Shown one piece after another: positions 32,359 through 45,279 of a DNA stretch of 64,000 nucleotides. The position numbers were made by a program, and so were the translations under genes. Source of the DNA: Utricularia gibba (taxonomy: Eukaryota; Streptophyta; Magnoliopsida; Lamiales; Lentibulariaceae); the NCBI GenBank assembly GCA_002189035.1, contig NEEC01000008.1:2914001-2978000 (forward strand), in the 5' to 3' direction. Position 1 is the first letter of the stretch, and each line of letters begins with the position of its first letter. The notes under the pieces were generated by a model that was not told the DNA's origin, made no database searches, and worked only from the letters and a program-made list of their open reading frames with translations.

Positions 32359-35300
32359 ATGCCAGAACATAGAGATCCAGATGAAATTGAATCAGCTTTG
32401 CACCAAGATCAGGTGGGAATCTCCAGCTGTTTCTTGGTTATTATTACTTGGCATACTTTTCTATGCGATTGCTCACTAGTTCATTTTTTAAATTGATAGG
32501 GGAATCCTGTGTGTAGTTCAGATCGTATGGTGGGATGTTTTTTCTCTGCTTCTGTTTTGCATTCGTAACTTGGTGTTAGTGTTGAGAGTTGTAGGTGATA
32601 ATGGAACCCAAGGAGCCTCCATCTCTGGCATTCAAACGGAACCTAAGTGATGAGGAAAAGGCCCTTTCTGCATTGCCACTAACTATTAAAGAGATTATTA
32701 GCATGGTATTTTTCAAAATTTGACCCAACTTCTATAAGGCCTTTTTGCTCCAAGTGCACTTTATCTTGAATAACGTGATCCGCTACGCTATATTTCATTC
32801 TTGGAGCATTTACACGAATTGAGGCATTAGTATGGCGACAGTTTTAGAGTGTAATACCTTTTTTTTCTTTCTTCAATGAAATTTATGTTTTTGCTTTTTT
32901 AGGCACCAATAGGCTATAGAATTTGGAAGACCCTTCAAATCCCAAAATCAAAAGGCCAGGTAAGTTATTTATTAGTGAATACTACCTCTATTCTTCAAGA
33001 TGAAAACTTTTCCCATTTACTGTCCTTTCAGGATGTATTCATCGACCCCTTTCTGAAGCGATACACATCATCTTGTCAAGGGGTGCCTTTAGGTGGTATT
33101 GGGTACAATTCCTGTTCTTTTTTTTGTTCTCTCGGATAATGAAACCTGTATCTTGGTCGTGACCTTTCTGAGATATGAATCAACGACAATGATTTTTTTT
33201 TTACTGTCACAGCCTATGAGAAATTTATAGGCATCAGCAGATGCAGGTTTTTTCTTTCCAGTTTGGTTAAAACCTATTGTACTCATCTGTCTCACCATCT
33301 AAACTATAGCCCCAATCTAATTCATCTATTTTACTCGCTGGGTATTCCAATCCATGACCCTCAAATTATCACCACCACCACTATTCTCCGGTTGAACCCC
33401 TCAGCCTTGTTGAGAGAGTTTTCTTTTTCCTGTTATTCCTGTTTCCGTGATTCCACACTTCAGAGATTAAGTGGGAATTAGAAATTAAAAGAAGCTTATG
33501 ACTACTTTTGAGTTTTAGTTTAAATTTTCAGAAGGTAAAAGTTAAGTTTTAATGCACAGGAAGTAATAGCTATTGGTTTAACACTTTTCAGTGCTGGAAG
33601 CATCGGAAGAAGTTGCAGGGGCGAGTTTTTTCGTTGGCAGCTATTTCCTAGGATCTGTGAAGATAAGCCAGTCCTAGCAAATCAGTTCTCTGTAAGCTCA
33701 ATTTCTAAGATCTATTTTAATGGCCCAATATCGTTTCAAAATGACTTTTTTGTTGTTGCCTTGCCTTTTAGTCACTGTTTACAAAAATGAGTAATAAAGC
33801 TTCAATATGTCCACGCTGTAGTTGGGAACAATTCTTAATTAATAACGTATCAGTCATTACACTCTAAGGATATTTTTCCCTTATGATGCCCCTGAAATGG
33901 TTTCATCTATTGCTACTTTTGTAGATTTTTGTTTCACGACCAAATGGTGAAAAGTTTTCTACTGTACTATGCCCCAAGCGTCCAGGGACATTGAAGTACG
34001 CTGATAGTTCAATACTTCAGCATTTTATGATGTTTTTGCTCCTTTCTCTGGAGTGCAGTTGAAAAATTTTTCACTTGCAAGGACTCCCTTTTTGGAGTAA
34101 ATATTCACTATGCCTAAATTATTTGATTAACAGTGATAATTCAGCTTCTGGAATAGGATCATGGGACTGGTCCCTTGATGGTAAAAATTCTAGGTACCAT
34201 GCATTGTATCCTCGGGCTTGGACAGTATATGATGGTAACTTTTTGTTGTTTCTGATATTTTTTTTCTTCCACATTTTCAATCTCTATCATTTCTGGGGTT
34301 CTTTTGTCAAACAAAGGTGAACCTGATCCGGAATTAAAAGTTGTCTGTCGCCAAATTTCACCTTTTATTCCTCATAATTACAAGGATAGTAGTCTCCCCG
34401 TTGCAGTCTTTACATACACGGTATATGAATATGATCTCATATTACATTTCTCCATGTGCGTCATAGGATTAAACCAGCTATTAGTAATTTTTACAAAATA
34501 TGTTTTTCTATGGTTCCATCAGCTAACTAATATGGGGAAATCAGAAGCAGCTGTTTCCTTGCTATTTACATGGGCTGTAAGTTTCTTTCCTTTGTTTGTT
34601 ATTAGGAGCAAAGTGCACTACGCGTACACTTTGACATCTCATTGTATTTCTCCCTGAATTTAATTTTAGAATTCAGTTGGTGGGGACTCAGGGCTGTCTG
34701 GTCATCATTTCAACTCAAAGTTCAGGTTAAATCGCTTGACTAGTTTTCAAATGTCAAAATAAATGATTGCCATCAAACTAGTAGCTGGTATTTCAGGGGC
34801 AAAATAAATATTTGATTACCTGTATTTCTCCATATCTAACTGTTCCTTTAAATTTATCCATCATACTGGCCTGAACTTGATATGCTTTTTCAGGACGGAT
34901 GATAACGTCAAGGGAGTTCTGTTGCACCATATGTAAGTTTAGATTATTTTATGTTACCCTACATTTTTCCTTAAAGGATCCGATTTGTGCATCTCATCTT
35001 CTCATGTTTCTTGACTCCTCCTAATTAGGACAGGACTGCAGGCGGTCTACCTTCCGTAAATTATGCAATTTCAGCTGAAGAAACATCAGCTGTTCATGTC
35101 TCACAGTGCACTTGCTTTACAATATCTGGAAAGTCGCAAGGCATTACTGCAAGAGACTTGTGGCAAGAAATTAAGGAGGTAAAAAGCATTTGCCCAGAAG
35201 TCATTGGCAGCACTTTGTTTTGCTTGTAAATGTTTCTGAACTCCCTTAATCGTTCTTGTTGTGTTAGCAAGGATCATTTGACAACCTACCCTCTCAAGAC

Positions 35301-37756
35301 GTGTCACCGCCCTCTGAGCCCAACTCACTCACTGGGGCAGCCATTGCAGCTTCTGTGAAAGTACCTCCAGGAACAACACAAACTGTTTCGTTCTCATTAG
35401 CATGGGCTTGCCCTGAAGTTAACTTTCGTAGTGGAAGAACTTATTACAGGTCATTAAATTATTGGTCTTCTGTCTGTATTTGCATGTTTATCTGGTTCTT
35501 TAAACTCGACCGATTTTTTTACCCCCTTGTTTTTTTTTATTTCATTTCTTTATCAGGCGCTACACCAAATTTTATGGTACTCATAGCAATGTGGCAATAA
35601 ATATTGCGCACGATGCAATTCTTGGTACTTCATCTAACCATTGTTGGCAAATTTTACTGACCCATGTTGTCATGTTTTTTGAAAAATGGGTTTGTCAGTG
35701 TATTAATGGTTATTAATTCATGGAGAATTCTTAAATGTATTTCAATTTTGTCATTCTTGGTTATTTCTAAATTTTTTTATACAAAAAACAAGGGCATGGA
35801 GAATGGGAGTCACAAATTGAAGCATGGCAGAGGCCCGTTCTTGAAGACAAGAGTCTCCCGGAATGGTATGCTGTGTTAAAAGTGTTGCTTCTTGGATAAC
35901 TGTAATTTCAAATTGCTCATAATTTTCTGATGCAGGTACCCTCCGACTCTTTTCAATGAGCTTTACTTCTTGAATGCGGGGGGACAATTTGGACAGGTAG
36001 TCAACTCCTTGATATTTTCTTTAAGGTTGGTGCGCTTGCTCTAATGGGAGTTCGCTTTCTCTTCAGATGGTACCCTGCCAAGTAGTAATTCGGGAAAACA
36101 TAGGCTTTGCCGCTCTATCTCTAATTTGGTTTTCAAGAATGACGATAACTTATCTGATGATGATGGAATGGCAGTCAGAATTCTTGAGAGTATTATGTTG
36201 TTGCACGAGGTTAAAATTCCTGAAATGGTAGCTTCTGCTATGGGCACACGATTGCTTCATGAAGGAGAAGAGAATGTGGGCCAGTTTCTCTATCTTGAAG
36301 GGATTGAGTATCATATGTGCAACACATATGATGTCCATTTTTATGCATCTTTTGCTCTAACTATGCTATTTCCCAAAATCGAACTTAGCATACAAAGAGA
36401 TTTTGCTGCTGCAGTGATGATGCATGATCCTAGTGGAATGACGCTTTTACAGGATGGAACATGGGCTCATAGAAAAGTCCTTGGTGCCGTTCCTCATGAT
36501 ATTGGGATGAAAGACCCATGGTTCGAATTAAATTTTTACAGTCTACACAATACTGATAGGTGGAAGGATTTGAATCCCAAGTTTGTTCTACAAGTTTATA
36601 GAGATATAGTGGCAACAAGTGACAAGAAATTTGCTCGAGCTGTGTGGCCCTCTGTGTATATTGCAATGGCATATATGGAACAGTTTGATAAGGATGAAGA
36701 TGGAATGATAGAGAACGAAGGATTTCCAGATCAGACATATGATACTTGGTCCGTATCTGGTGTCAGTGCGTACTGTGGTGGCCTTTGGGTGGCAGCCTTA
36801 CAGGCTACTTGTGCAATCGCGCATGTGGTGGGTGATGAATCTTCCGAGGAGTATTTTTGGTTTAGGTATCAGAAAGCAAGGGGAGTCTATGAGAAGTTAT
36901 GGAATGGCTCTTATTTCAATTATGATGACAGCGGTAGAGCTACAAGTTCATCCATTCAGGCTGATCAGTTGGCAGGACATTGGTAAGTGACACAAGGAAC
37001 ATACGAATCTGGTGGTACTCCATTTCATTCATGTTTTTGTATACTCAACCGCCAGCAATGATGTTTCTCTTTTGATGCTTTTAGGTACGCGCGAGCATGT
37101 GGTCTACATCCGATTGTTGACGTAGAAAAGGCCCAAAAAGCACTTGATATGGTTTATAAGTTCAATGTAATGAAAGTGAAGCAAGGGAGGATAGGGGCTG
37201 CAAACGGCATGCTGCCTAGCGGAGAGCTAGATATGTGTACCTTGCAGTCAAGGGAGATATGGAGCGGGGTAACATATGCTGTTGCAGCCAGCATGATTCA
37301 TGAAAACATGACTGAACCGGCATTCAACACCGCCGTGGGCATTCATGAAGTTGTATGGTCTGAGAGAGGCCTCGGGTGAGTGCAGTTGACACATCACAGC
37401 ATTCACTTTTTCTTTCGATAAGCACTTAACTTACAGATGTTCCTGGCACTGAATGGCCAAACAGTTATGCGTTCCAGACACCGGAGGGTTGGGACGTGGA
37501 GGGTCGATACCGATCTCTTGGGTACATGCGTCCTCTGGCAATCTGGGCGATGCAATGGGCGCTGGAACAAAACAACACCACGAGCCAAAGGCTAGTGGTG
37601 AAGCTGAAGGAGAGGGAGATACAAGAAGAATCTGTTCTCAAACAACATGTTGCTTTCATCAGCGTTGCTCGTCTCTTGAAGCTCCAACCACAGCCTGATT
37701 CAAGGAGTCGTCTACAGGTAATGTACGAATCCACATGTAAAAGGATGTTCCGATAA
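32359..37756 (+). CDS. Non-lysosomal glucosylceramidase (GBA2 type, GH116), with a one-base frame break
   Basis: A multi-exon gene. The N-terminal beta-sandwich part has [46 protein letters not shown] and [20 protein letters not shown]. The catalytic (alpha/alpha)6 part has [20 protein letters not shown] (with the nucleophile Glu), [18 protein letters not shown] and [16 protein letters not shown] (acid/base Asp). It ends at 37756. GBA2 enzymes hydrolyse glucosylceramide at ER/plasma-membrane faces. In the exon ending at 35998 the conserved AGGTxW motif is broken. The run of six G at 35980-35985 needs a seventh base for the frame to continue into DGTLPSS of the next exon (from 36067). As read, translation would stop soon after and lose the catalytic domain. 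Either this copy is dead or the G run is miscalled. The first coding exon (MPEHRDPDE) is tentative. Confidence 0.88.
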
Positions 37757-38098
37757 AGCATCACTATTCATACTAGTCATTATAAACTTGAATTTTGTGA
37801 TGAGAACAAATAGAATAAAGTACTCTTGTCAGATGCTTTTGTTTGCATTATGCGTTTTCCCCAGATCAAAGATTCTGTTCATATCAAAGATTGTGTGCTC
37901 CATCAGATTCATAAACAGAAAGATTCTTAGAACCTTGCTTGTTCTGCAACTCTTGAACCACTCTGGTCTCAGACTTTGTGAGAAAATTGACATTTTACAA
38001 TTGAAACTCCCAACTCATGTGAAAATCAAAAATCTAAACTCGCCCAACCATGAAGTGCGACCACAAGGGAGAGAGACAGACAAAAGCAGCTTCTCTGC
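37757..38098. other. Convergent 3' regions
   Basis: The stretch holds the 3' ends of the glucosylceramidase (+) and FAR1-related (-) genes. No other feature is seen. Confidence 0.5.
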
Positions 38099-40429
38099 TT
38101 AAGGTTGATGTGGAGTTTGAGTTAAAAGAGGTTGCTCCCTAATCTGAGATAGAAGAGCAGCGATTTGATCAATGACCAAATCCATGCGTTGCTTGGATTT
38201 TGCTGATTCTGCTACGAGACTTGACAGCATGCTCTGCAATAACTCTACTCTTTCTCTGTGATCATTCCCAGTAGCATGTCTATTCCCTCCGGAAGGAAAA
38301 CTGCTTACCCTGCGCCATCTCATGGGCAGATACTGCTCTGGTAACTGAAAACAATTCCCTGTTGAAAGAACTCGAAGAGCATGCCTGCACAGGATCCCGC
38401 TGAACTCAAAGTGGTGACAGCTGCAACTTATGATCCCTTCCCTTGGGGACCAGTAGACTTTCCTGCCTCCTTCCACCTTCGTGTGGTGCCTCACAACGAA
38501 ACCATCTTCTGTCTGGTATGTTGCATAGTGGGCAGCCATAACGAGTTGTTCTTGAAACTTCGAGAAGGCGAAAGGTGTGAGAACCGATGCAGCATGCGAT
38601 TCCATGGGTGCACCTGTCTTTAAGCTGATATTTTGGATATTCTGCTGCATTGTCTGCTGCTCTCCAGGTTGGTCCTTGAAATCCACAGCTACAGCAACCT
38701 GTTAAGTAACAGGAGGTTAATGCAACATCTAAGTTACCGGATTTAAACAAAAATAATCCACAATATAATGCATGACGACAAAAAAGAAATTTACTTGCTC
38801 AACAAAATGTGCAAGCCGGGTTTGAGCGCTTAAAAAACGTTGAATAAAAGCATTAATTGATTTAGAATGGCCTGGTGCAGTCATTCCTGCAAAAAAGTGG
38901 GTTCTCAAATATGGCAGCGCCCAAAGAGTTCTAAAGGCATACAAGCCAGCAATATGCCTGTTTGTGTCCAAGCCAAAAGTGTTCACCATATCTTGCCATC
39001 CCATCTCAAAATCCTGAACCGATTCCAGATGATAAAGGCGATAGAATTCAGTTTTCCACTCATTGTAGCGCTCTCCCAAAACAGCATTAAACCATGAGGG
39101 GAATTTAGCAACAATAAGCCATATACAAAGAGCATGCTTGGTGGTAGGCAACTCCATTGCAATGGCATCTTTGAGGCACATACTCTGGTCAGTCAGTATA
39201 GTCTCTGGAGCTTTTCCATTCATGAATCCTGAGAAAGCCTTCAGATTCAAGAGAATGTTCAAATTTAGAAGTTGTGCAAACTGTCAAAAAAAAAGTTTGC
39301 AAAAATGACAAAATAAGGGTTTAGGTCTCCCTCTCCTCCTTTCCATCAACGCAAAAAGTGGTGTCACTAAGAATCGAATGAGAGAATGTAACAAAGAAGC
39401 TTCATTAGCTACAAATGAAGGTTAAGAATCATATCTTACCTTCAAAGCCCATGAAAAAGATCTCAGGTTCTCTTCACGAAGAAGCACACAACCAAAGAAG
39501 CATGGCATCCCATAATTGTTCACTCCTACCCATATACCCAAAGGCATGTCAAAAGCAGTCAGCCGGTGTGTTGTATCAAAAACTACAGCATCACCAAAAA
39601 TATCGTAGGACTGAACAGATGAGGAATATGACCAAGCTATGTTCTCCAATCTTCCATTAGAATCAAGCGTGAACTCAAATCTAAAACCAGGATCTTTGTC
39701 CTTAATGTTTCGGCACATCTTGAGTAAATCAATGCTCCCATGCTCAGGATCTACTTTTTTTAATGATTGTAGCAAATTCCTTACATCTTTCTCAGTGAAC
39801 GGCAAGTATCCAGGCTCCACACACTTTTCAAGTTCCAGAAGTCTCATCATTTGTTGAACTGAAATACCTGTCTTAGCAAACATGAGAATTCGGCTCTTAT
39901 CAGATTCTGAAATAGTTCGATATGCAGGAAGAAAGCGCACTTGATTCGGTTCCAGTAGATCATGATTATGATGATTCGAAAATCCTGTGACTCTCCATTC
40001 AGGTATTCCCAAATCAGTTGACTTGGTTATCCGCATGAATGCTTGGCATCCACACCTTGAAGATTTTCTATTCCTTTGTGATTTATTTTCGCTCAATGCC
40101 TTCACAGGGGTATTCCCCGCTCGATGGCACACAAAGTATCGTCTGGTGAGACCTTTCCCAACACCATCTTTACCCTCTGTTCTATGCCGCCTGATCGAAA
40201 ATCCACTGTGTTTCGCAAAATCACTGTAGAATTCATAAGCAGAGTCATGAGTTGCAAACCGCTGACCCATATAAGGAATAGGGTCATTGACTGTTTCTAA
40301 GGAGAGCTTTGTTCCATCTGGTGAATCTTCAGTGCTACTTGCATCATCCAAAGAAATGGATCTCTGATCAGAAGTCTCCTGATACATCAGAATCATATGC
40401 TCGTTGTCTTCTGTCATCCCTGTCTTCAA
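38099..40429 (-). CDS. FAR1-related sequence (FRS10/FRS11-like) transposase-derived protein
   Basis: Three exons (40429-39440, 39238-38795, 38698-38099) join exactly to 677 codons plus a stop. First comes a FAR1 DNA-binding zinc-finger domain: FATHDSAYEFYSDFAKHSGF, SIRRHRTEGKDG, RNRKSSRCGCQAFMRI and WRVTGFSNHHNHDL. Next is a MULE-type transposase domain: AVVFDTTHRLTAFDMPLGIW, ILTDQSMCLKDAI, and LWALPYLRTHFFAGM. A SWIM zinc finger follows (CSCHHFEFSGILCRHALRVL). FHY3/FAR1 relatives are domesticated Mutator-like transposases acting as transcription factors in light and stress signalling. The motif usually read as CIWHI is CIWLI here. Starts at 40429 (MKTGMTEDN) or 40417 are possible. No break is seen. 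Confidence 0.9.
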
Positions 40430-41265
40430 AAAATATCCCAGCTTCTGCTATTTTGCACCCATTTCCGAGCCTAATATCATTCAGAAAACTGCAATACATT
40501 GATTATCTTTACGTTATTCACTATCGATTCAAGCGCCAACAGCCAAGGGAAAAGAAAAAACACAACAAGAGCATGAAACAGCATATGAAGCACCAATACC
40601 AACACCGCACTCCCGTTTTCCATCAACGTAAAACACCCAACGCCGCAAAAGCACACAGCATTCAAGAACTAATACAAGATTAAAACTTGAGAACTATATC
40701 GATCAACACTTCATGCTTAAACTTTCGCTTACATAAAAGGAAAAAAGAAAATCTTCATTGATGATACAAAAAGGGATTTACATGAACACTGCAGACAGCA
40801 GAAGGCATTCAGAAATACACCAGAATCGTCCCTCCTTCCGGGGGAGCAAAACGAGGAGGAACCCTAAATTGCGCAGGGGCGTGAGGCGCAACGTATATAC
40901 CAGTAGCGCGTCCTGCTATATGACGCCGAGTTTTTATTGTACGGCCAGAGGGTTTGGTTCGGTCCAGATGCGATAGTAGCGATCCAATCGACGCGACCGG
41001 GTGGTTGACTCTGAGCAAATCTTGCCGAACCGGTCCAAAAATTTTATTTTCCGTTTTTTTATTGAAAATTTCTGCTGCAACAAAGCCGACCGTTTTTTGT
41101 AAATAATCTTTTGTGACGTTTTATTTCATTAATTTATTCCCTGGGAAACATATTAGCAAATTAGGATAATACGACCATAAATGAATTTCTAAATTAAAAA
41201 TAAAAGACAAACATTTAAAATTGCAATTCGCTTGGAAAACAAAAAAACAAGGCAGAAACTTGAAG
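40430..41265. promoter_or_regulatory. Divergent 5' regions of the FRS (-) and Lines (+) genes
   Basis: This holds the FRS leader and promoter to about 40800, then a balanced-composition stretch (40840-41040), then an AT-rich tract up to the Lines start. No ORF shows homology, and no transposon ends were recognised. Confidence 0.4.
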
Positions 41266-44200
41266 ATGAGCGCGCGGCTTCAAGTACACCGTCTCGCTCG
41301 CCTCGTCGACGAGTTGCTCCATCCATTCAACGTAAGCGTTGCCTTAGTGCTTTGAATTATTATCTCATTTTGGTCAGATGTTGTAGCATGGTTCCGATTA
41401 CGTGGCAGGGTCTTGATTCGATTTTTTTGACTGAAGATGCCGAGAAGAAACTCCTGGTTTCTTTGTCTCAGGTTTGATTCTGGTTTTTCTCGATATTTCA
41501 TTAAGTGTTTGATCTTGATTGGTTGTTTATTTTTTGTGGATTCAGATTCTTAAACAAATTAATCAGTGGAAACATGAATTTATCTCGGGCGAGGTTTGTG
41601 TTTCGTTATGGTTTTAATGTTTTCAGAATTCCGTGTCTCATGATTTGAGCTCGAATTTTAGCTGGCGCTTGTGAAAGATTCTTCAAATTATACGGAGTAT
41701 CTTGTTGCTGCGATTCCAACTTCAAATTGCCTGGCTAAGATAATCTGTAGTTTGGTATGAACAATCATTTGCACTAGATGAGTTCTAATTATTTTTTTCT
41801 AGTGATTCTCACTCTCTGTTTATGTGGAAATATTTTGAAAATTCATATGTGAAGTAACTGTACAAATATGGAACCAAAATATTTAGGGTGTTTTTGAAGC
41901 GGCATTCACACATTCATAATCTTGCGCTGATCTCTTTGCAGGTTCATTTACTTGGAATTAAAAATCAATATGCAGAGTATCTTGTTGGCAGTACACTCTT
42001 TGCTGTTTGTGAGTTCCTGCTAATTATAGTATGTTCCCATTTGGAGCATTCACTCTCTTCAATTGCATATTTTCCGAATTGTTGATTTGGATCAAGTGTC
42101 CGCTTTTTTTCCAGGATCATGCTTGGGATGATTTCCTGATTTTGATGTGCTATTGTGTGAAATTAGTAATTGGAAAATGCAGTGCACAGTCTTCAGAATT
42201 AGATACTTCAAACGTGAGCACTTCTCATTCTGATCTATTCGATGCACAATCTTTGTTGAAGTTGAAGTTGAATAATACAAGTTTTTCAACAGCAGCGACA
42301 CTATTTCAAGTCTTGCATAAGGTGCAGAAATATCTTAAGAAGGACTCGGATGAAACCATGGCAGCTTATCTGGATTATACCAGAACTCTAGTGTCAAATT
42401 TACCTGCTGATATTTTTTTATGTACGGTAGATAGGCATACTGACTCTTGCAAACAATCTGGTGTGGAAGCTGTATATGTGACAGATTCGGCAGGTCTGGG
42501 AGAAGAAACAATTTTTGTTGGGGCATTTATTCAGTTACTCTGTTCTTTGGTCACAGAGAGCTGTTTCCTGGAAGCTAGGGATGGTTGTTCACCATTTTCT
42601 TGCAAAATTATTGGCCTTATTCCCTATCTAGCATCTTGGTGTCTACTAGAGCCTCAAAGTGGTATCAGCTTCCGTGCTTCCCATTACATCAGGCATAAAC
42701 TGCTGGTATTCATACTTAAGTAGATCATTTTCCTATTTGGTACTTTGACAACAAGATTATGTCTGTATTTTTTTCTGATGACGGGTGCATTACTTATTCT
42801 ATGTCTGATCATTATATCCATAATTGGCAGTTTCTAATGGTCAAGCTTAGTTCTTCTCAACTTGAGAAAACAATTTTAGTGACTTGGATAGATTTGCTCC
42901 ACAAGAATTTCGAAGATCTCATTTTGGAACCTATTTATGGGGTTGAACTTGATGATCATGATGATGATGGCTTTCTGGAGGGCTCTCCATTTTTCTCTAG
43001 TGTATTCAATTCAGAAAAACCTATTACAAAATCCCGCCATTTGCAGAGGCTTGCTGCTTTCCTCTTCTTGAAGTGTTCACTCAGTTTGATGAGTATGCCC
43101 GATGAGCTCCTGCCTGTGAAAGGAAGTATGAATCAAAATTCGATTGTCAATGAAAGCTTGTGCATCCAGTGTGAGGTTAGGAGTCTAGGTTCCATGAAGC
43201 TCCATCAATGGTTTGTAGCACATGCTCCTGCTGATATCTTTGTAAGGACGGAAACGTGTCATGAATGGTGCCTTCAGTTTTCCTTGTGCTTTCTCCGGTT
43301 ATATATGCACGAGGTTTGTTTGCAGTCAACTGCTTTTGAGGGCCTTGCGAGTTATCTTGAAGTTCTTTTCGCTTGACTGCTTTCGGGTCTTTTGTCGTAC
43401 CTTTTCCTTGATTTCCCAATATTTCATTTAATATTCAATCTATTTTCGCTTCCCTTGATTGCAGGACGATATCCTGTTTGAAGTTCTCTTACTTCTGCTT
43501 CGTTTTCCATTGCATCCCCTCCGTCAGTAAGTTGTATTGGGGGATCTACTTCAAGTTTCAAATCATTAGAATAGAATTTTACAACTGATACAAATTACTG
43601 TAGGGCTGCAGATGATGAACCTCTCCTGCACGGAAAGAATATCGAGATCCTTGCTTCCAAATTGTTCAACCCCATAAATCTTTTTCATTTATTTCTCTCT
43701 GAGGTAATATGTCTTCGTAAAAGGTAGATGCATGATCAGTGTTGTAGCAATGCTTATCCTGGTAATGATTTCGTCTTTAATTATGTGTTTGTAGATATTC
43801 TATGATCATCAAGTTCTCCTCGATTATCTCATCTCAAAAGACACTGGCCCCAAATGTGCTGAATACATTTTAAGGTTCTATTTTATGTCAACCTCGTTGA
43901 ATTCCATGTTATAAACTGAGGCTTATTTGCGTCACGTGTATTGCTCTCAAGGTCTCTGCGATATGTTTTCGATTCTTGGAAATCGTTCACTGAGTTCCCT
44001 GGAGTGGAAAGCCGTTCTAGATCAAGTTGGAAGCCGCAAAAGGTTTCTGTGGAAAGCCATGACTTGATGACAGAAGAATCTCATGAAAAACTGAGCGATT
44101 GCATCACTTCAGCACATGAGAATCACGACGAAGATTTTGAGCACAAACGAAAGCGCCAACGGAACTCTAGGCCTCCACATTCTGCTGTTAGGCATTGTTT

Positions 44201-44448
44201 TGCATCCTTGAGAAGATCCATTGACAGTCTTAACAGAAAGAAGTTGTTTCCTTATAATCCAAAGGTGCTTCTTCAACGGTGAGAACGCTTGGTATAGTAT
44301 GCTCCTCTGTTTTGAACATATTATTCTGACGGCAGTTACTGTCCATTAACTCATATCACCCTCCATTTCTTGCACCTTCCATGCCTACACTTAAATTCTA
44401 CACATTTTCAGTTTGGCAAGATTCGAGGAACTGTGCGCACAAGCATGA
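41266..44448 (+). CDS. Lines homolog (LINS1-like)
   Basis: Exons chain through LLVSLSQILKQINQWKHEFI, SNCLAKIICSLVHLLGIKNQ, then VGAFIQLLCSLVTESCFLE and HKLLFLMVKLSSSQLEKTIL. The later part has VTWIDLLHKNFEDLI, HEWCLQFSLCFLRLYMHE, then DDILFEVLLLLLRFPLHPL, and ends LARFEELCAQA at 44448. These are hallmarks of the plant Lines family (an N-terminal LINES domain and a short C-terminal domain). The fly gene acts in segmentation and human LINS1 in neural development; the plant function is unknown. A basic linker (HKRKRQRN) near 44150 could be a nuclear signal. The N-terminus is uncertain. MSARLQVHRLARLVDELLH from the ATG at 41266 looks right but lies one frame away from VPITWQGLDSIFLTEDAEKK. The alternatives are starts at 41232 or 41388. 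Confidence 0.82.
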
Positions 44449-44546
44449 TGTCTACCCCAGTCAATGGCGGTGCATGCAGAGGCCCTGGTTATCATGACGT
44501 TCTCTCACGGTATGTTACACTCTCATTTCTTTACTACAGAAGGTGA

Positions 44547-44639
44547 CCCTAAGTGTTCCAGTCTGGTAAATTGTCCTCCCTAAGTGTTCCAGTCTGGTAA
44601 ATTGTCCTCCCTAAGTGTTCCAATCTGGTAAATTGTCCT
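44547..44639 (-). repeat. 31-bp minisatellite, three copies, inside an LRR remnant
   Basis: Copies begin at 44547, 44578 and 44609 with the unit CCCTAAGTGTTCCAGTCTGG plus TAAATTGTCCT. The right part of the unit is the antisense of the LRR segment found in NLR-A (GGTAAATTGTCCTTGGGACA at about 46536), so the array arose by amplifying a piece of NLR coding sequence. Confidence 0.9.
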
Positions 44640-44821
44640 TGGGACAGATTGCACCATTCCTCATTTTCAAATATGTAGAAAATGAATTGCAGCACCTCCA
44701 GATTGTGCAACTCCATAATAGTTCTCGTCCGAGCTATTAATGAAAAAAGTTTTTTGTATAAAGGTTTAATTATAAATTTACTAGAATCGAAAATTAATGA
44801 ATTAGAAAACATGAAAAACAC
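44549..44821 (-). pseudogene. NLR leucine-rich-repeat fragment
   Basis: On the minus strand the frame reads ARTRTIMELHNLEVLQFI, then FENEEWCNLSQGQFTRLEHL, matching the terminal LRRs of NLR-A. It then runs into the 31-bp repeat, which is translated as repeats of L(G/R)..(I/L)(Y/P)(Q/D)(T/W). No NB-ARC part is nearby. It is an isolated relic. Confidence 0.8.
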
Positions 44822-45279
44822 AAATACATATATATTTACATTTTTTTAATAATTTTTAATATATATTTAAATATATTAATCATTTTTAATATATTTTATT
44901 GAAAATCATAATTTACAATAAACGTATATATAAAAAAGTTGGAGTTAAAAAATGTTTGTATTGTTTTTTAATTTTTTCAAACAACGTATGTATCTAAACA
45001 ATATTTTAATAAACGTTGATATTTAAAAAATGATATAATATTTAACGTTTGAACTAAAATGATGTATTTTGAAATGTTTGTATTGAATTTAAATAAAAAC
45101 TAAAACATTTGTATTACAAAATTATTTTAATAAATCTGTGTATCTAATTATAATCAACATTTGAAACGTTCGTATTTAAACGAATTTTTTCCCGAACCAA
45201 AACCAATTAGTTCGGAACTGATCACAACTCTACTCTCAAGTTTGCTCAAGATCGCTCAAGAGATTACTATCCCATGAAG
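44822..45279. other. Very AT-rich spacer
   Basis: It has long A/T runs and repeated short words such as AACGTTTGAA and TTTGTATT. No ORF, terminal repeat or gene is seen. It separates two NLR relics of opposite orientation. Confidence 0.4.

Noticed and set aside
44547-44639. CRISPR-like array
   Set aside because: The copies are directly adjacent without spacers, derive from NLR coding sequence, and lie in a plant nuclear genome.
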